NCBI GenBank assembly: GCA_008932955.1
Contig: WBXE01000155.1
Coordinates: 1-5,857 of the forward strand
Direction of reading: 5' to 3'
From: Verrucomicrobiota bacterium
Lineage (GTDB): Bacteria; Verrucomicrobiota; Verrucomicrobiia; Verrucomicrobiales; Akkermansiaceae
DNA length: 5,857 bases
Positions 4,484 through 5,857 of this stretch are shown here, piece by piece. The notes under the pieces are model-generated. The model made no database searches. It saw nothing but the letters and a program-made list of their open reading frames with translations, and had not been told where the DNA came from. The position numbers and the translations under genes are program-made. Each line of letters starts with the position of its first letter. Positions within the stretch are counted from its first letter, which is position 1.

Positions 4484-5697
4484 CACGCCAGGCGGGACTG
4501 GAAATCCTCGTAGCCGAATTCGCGCAGGGTTTCGAGGCGGCCGTCGGCATGTTGGAGCACGATGGACGGATGCTTCACGCCGTTGAACAGCGTGGTCTTG
4601 ACCATCGTGTAGTGGGCCATGTCGTCGAACACCAGGGTGTCGCCCACCCGCAGCTGCCGCGGGAAGGCAAACTCTCCGACCACGTCGCCGGCCAGACAGG
4701 TCGGCCCGCCTAAGCGGTAAAGCCAGGGGCCGGAGCTGCCGGCGAGGTGATAGTTTTCGCCCGCGAAGCACACTGCGGGCTGAGCGGTGGGCTGGGCGGT
4801 GGGCTCGGCGGCATCGACCAAGAACACGTCGGGCCGATAGGGCATTTCCAACACATCGGGCATGTGGGCGGTGGCCGACACATTGAGGATGGCGAGGTGA
4901 TGACCGGCGCTCTCTATTACATCCATGACGCTGGCGCGCAACACCCCGCTGTGGATGGCCACGGCCTCGCCCGGCTCCAACCACACCTCCACGCCGTAGC
5001 GCTGGCGGGTTTGTTGGACGAGGCGCACGAGCCGCTCGCGGTCATAGAACGGTTTGGTGATCCAATGGCCGCCGCCCATGTTCAGATAGGTGAATTGCGG
5101 CAGGCGCAGCAAGTGGCCGAATTTCTCCTCGACGGCGGCGAGGGTGGTTTCCAGGGCGTCGGAGTTTTGCTCGCAGAGCGTGTGGAAGTGCAGGCCGGAA
5201 ATGCCCGTTAGATCCGCGCCGGCCAGTTGGTCGGCGCTGATGCCGAGGCGCGAACCGGCGGCGCAGGGGTCGTACATCGGGGTGGTGCCCGTCGAGCACT
5301 CCGGATTGATGCGCAAGCCGCAGAGCAAGTCGCCGCTGCGGAAGCGTGGATGGGCGAGTACTTGGTCGCGGAACCGCTGCCACTGCGAGAGCGAATTGAA
5401 ATCCAGGTGCTGGGTAAATTCGCACAGGGCGGCCACATCTGCCTCATCGTAGGCGGGCGAATAGGTGAGGATGTGCTTTTGGAAATGCTCGTGGGCGAGG
5501 CGGGCTTCCCACAAGCCCGAGGCGCAGCAGCCGTCGAGATCCTCGCGCAGGTAGGCAAAGGTCTTCCAACAGGCAAAGCCCTTGAGCGCCAGGACCAGTC
5601 CACAACCCGCCGCTTCCTTCACCTCGCGTAAGATGGCGGTGTTGTGCTGCAGGGCTGGAATGGAAATGACAAACATGGCGGCGGCGCCAAGCTGCAC
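4483..5697 (-). CDS. nspC: Carboxynorspermidine/carboxyspermidine decarboxylase
   Basis: NspC removes CO2 from carboxynorspermidine or carboxyspermidine to give norspermidine or spermidine (EC 4.1.1.96). This is the last step of the route starting from aspartate semialdehyde plus a diamine. It is a cytoplasmic PLP enzyme of the alanine-racemase/ornithine-decarboxylase fold (III). With the GTG start at 5697 the product has 404 residues. Lys39 in LVLALKGF is the PLP lysine, close to Lys41 of the Vibrio enzyme. Other family blocks are GLRINPE (127-133), GLHFHTLCEQ (168-177), YLNMGGGHW (204-212), LEPGEA (240-245), NVSATAHMPDVLEMPYRP (272-289), GGPTCLAGDV (330-339, with the catalytic-site Cys and Asp) and AHYTMVKTTLFNG (361-373). 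Alternative starts are ATG 5676 (397 residues, removes part of strand beta-1), ATG 5748 and ATG 5838; the last two cross the direct repeats and have no family counterpart. Oddities are AAAMFVIS where relatives have a (T/S)P...(I/L)D motif, and a Pro/Thr/Gln-rich insertion near 296-308. No Shine-Dalgarno is evident. The partner dehydrogenase is not in the window. Confidence 0.95.
   Translation of the reverse strand: MQLGAAAMFVISIPALQHNTAILREVKEAAGCGLVLALKGFACWKTFAYLREDLDGCCASGLWEARLAHEHFQKHILTYSPAYDEADVAALCEFTQHLDFNSLSQWQRFRDQVLAHPRFRSGDLLCGLRINPECSTGTTPMYDPCAAGSRLGISADQLAGADLTGISGLHFHTLCEQNSDALETTLAAVEEKFGHLLRLPQFTYLNMGGGHWITKPFYDRERLVRLVQQTRQRYGVEVWLEPGEAVAIHSGVLRASVMDVIESAGHHLAILNVSATAHMPDVLEMPYRPDVFLVDAAEPTAQPTAQPAVCFAGENYHLAGSSGPWLYRLGGPTCLAGDVVGEFAFPRQLRVGDTLVFDDMAHYTMVKTTLFNGVKHPSIVLQHADGRLETLREFGYEDFQSRLA
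4777..4812 (-). repeat. 12-base tandem repeat inside nspC
   Basis: Three adjacent 12-base units (4777-4788, 4789-4800, 4801-4812), each of the form GGGCTnnGCGGY on the + strand, differ by few bases. They encode the repeated AEPTAQPTAQP stretch in a region that is shorter in NspC relatives as I remember them. The in-frame unit length suggests slippage expansion tolerated in a surface loop. Confidence 0.7.
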
Positions 5698-5745
5698 GGA
5701 TACTCGCCGGACTTCGATAAAATAATCAGGGCGGTTGGGGTCTCG

Positions 5746-5825
5746 CATTGCGCCAAGTAGAATGACACCGGGAAGGGGATGAAAAATCGGCTTTAGTCGG
5801 TCGTTGCGCCAGAAAGAATGACACC
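5746..5825 (-). repeat. Pair of imperfect 24-base direct repeats upstream of nspC
   Basis: Copies lie at 5746-5769 and 5802-5825, starting 56 bases apart. Read on the - strand both begin GGTGTCATTCT and share TGGCGCAA after three variable bases. Twenty of 24 positions agree. They sit in the presumed nspC promoter region near the window edge, so more copies could exist to the right. They could be binding sites for a regulator or remains of a dispersed repeat. Confidence 0.65.
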
Positions 5826-5857
5826 CAGATGCAAACAATATCTGGAATTATGAGTCA

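Noticed and set aside
4359..4550. 63-codon Arg-rich ORF on the - strand across the hairpin array and the end of nspC
   Set aside because: It overlaps nspC in another frame and reads through palindromes. Its Arg-rich composition is typical of a GC-rich shadow frame.
4747..5211. Long + strand ORF antisense to nspC, and similar antisense ORFs over avtA (2216-2755) and the secreted gene (1338-1694)
   Set aside because: They mirror the third-position GC bias of well-identified genes on the opposite strand and show no family motifs.
5746..5825. Two-unit CRISPR (24-base repeat, 32-base spacer)
   Set aside because: The repeats agree at only 20 of 24 positions, and there is no third copy in the window and no cas gene.
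5698..5838. N-terminal extension of NspC back to ATG 5838
   Set aside because: It is 47 residues longer than the family norm, crosses two direct repeats read in different frames, and has no recognisable domain.

Overview
The window most likely comes from a member of the Verrucomicrobiota, probably close to the Opitutaceae. This is inferred, not proven. It rests on the 5S rRNA style, the GC-rich coding sequence, a secreted protein whose C-terminus (acidic 'DADADGDGVPNGVEYFMG' loop ending in a short beta-strand 'FVRLEV') resembles the large extracellular protein families of that phylum, and a carboxynorspermidine decarboxylase. None of the four protein genes has a convincing Shine-Dalgarno sequence at its chosen start.

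Layout from left to right. Positions 1-112 hold the 3' end of a 5S rRNA gene and its hairpin terminator, so a ribosomal RNA operon ends here. Positions 113-467 are a 355-base spacer carrying a perfect heptanucleotide tandem repeat (six TCTTGGG units, a canonical G-quadruplex pattern) and a doubtful 24-codon ORF with a good ribosome binding site. Positions 468-2390 encode a large multi-domain secreted beta-sandwich protein of unknown function on the + strand. Eight bases beyond its stop, convergent on the - strand, lies avtA (2399-3664), valine-pyruvate aminotransferase. avtA is divergent from a thiol peroxidase of the peroxiredoxin family (3740-4231, +). The 75-base gap between them holds a near-consensus sigma70 promoter for the peroxiredoxin, with an inverted repeat over its -35 box. 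Positions 4232-4482 separate the peroxiredoxin from the convergent nspC and contain at least five consecutive hairpins, one of them a perfect 15-bp stem. nspC (4483 to about 5697, -) encodes carboxynorspermidine decarboxylase. Its upstream region has two imperfect copies of a 24-base direct repeat.

The genes do not form an operon: neighbours are convergent or divergent throughout. AvtA (alanine/valine metabolism), the peroxiredoxin (peroxide detoxification) and NspC (last step of the aspartate-semialdehyde route to spermidine/norspermidine) are ordinary housekeeping enzymes. The unexplained part of the window is its non-coding DNA: the heptamer/G4 tract, the hairpin array, and the direct repeats near the right edge. 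I see no CRISPR array, transposase, phage gene or defence system.
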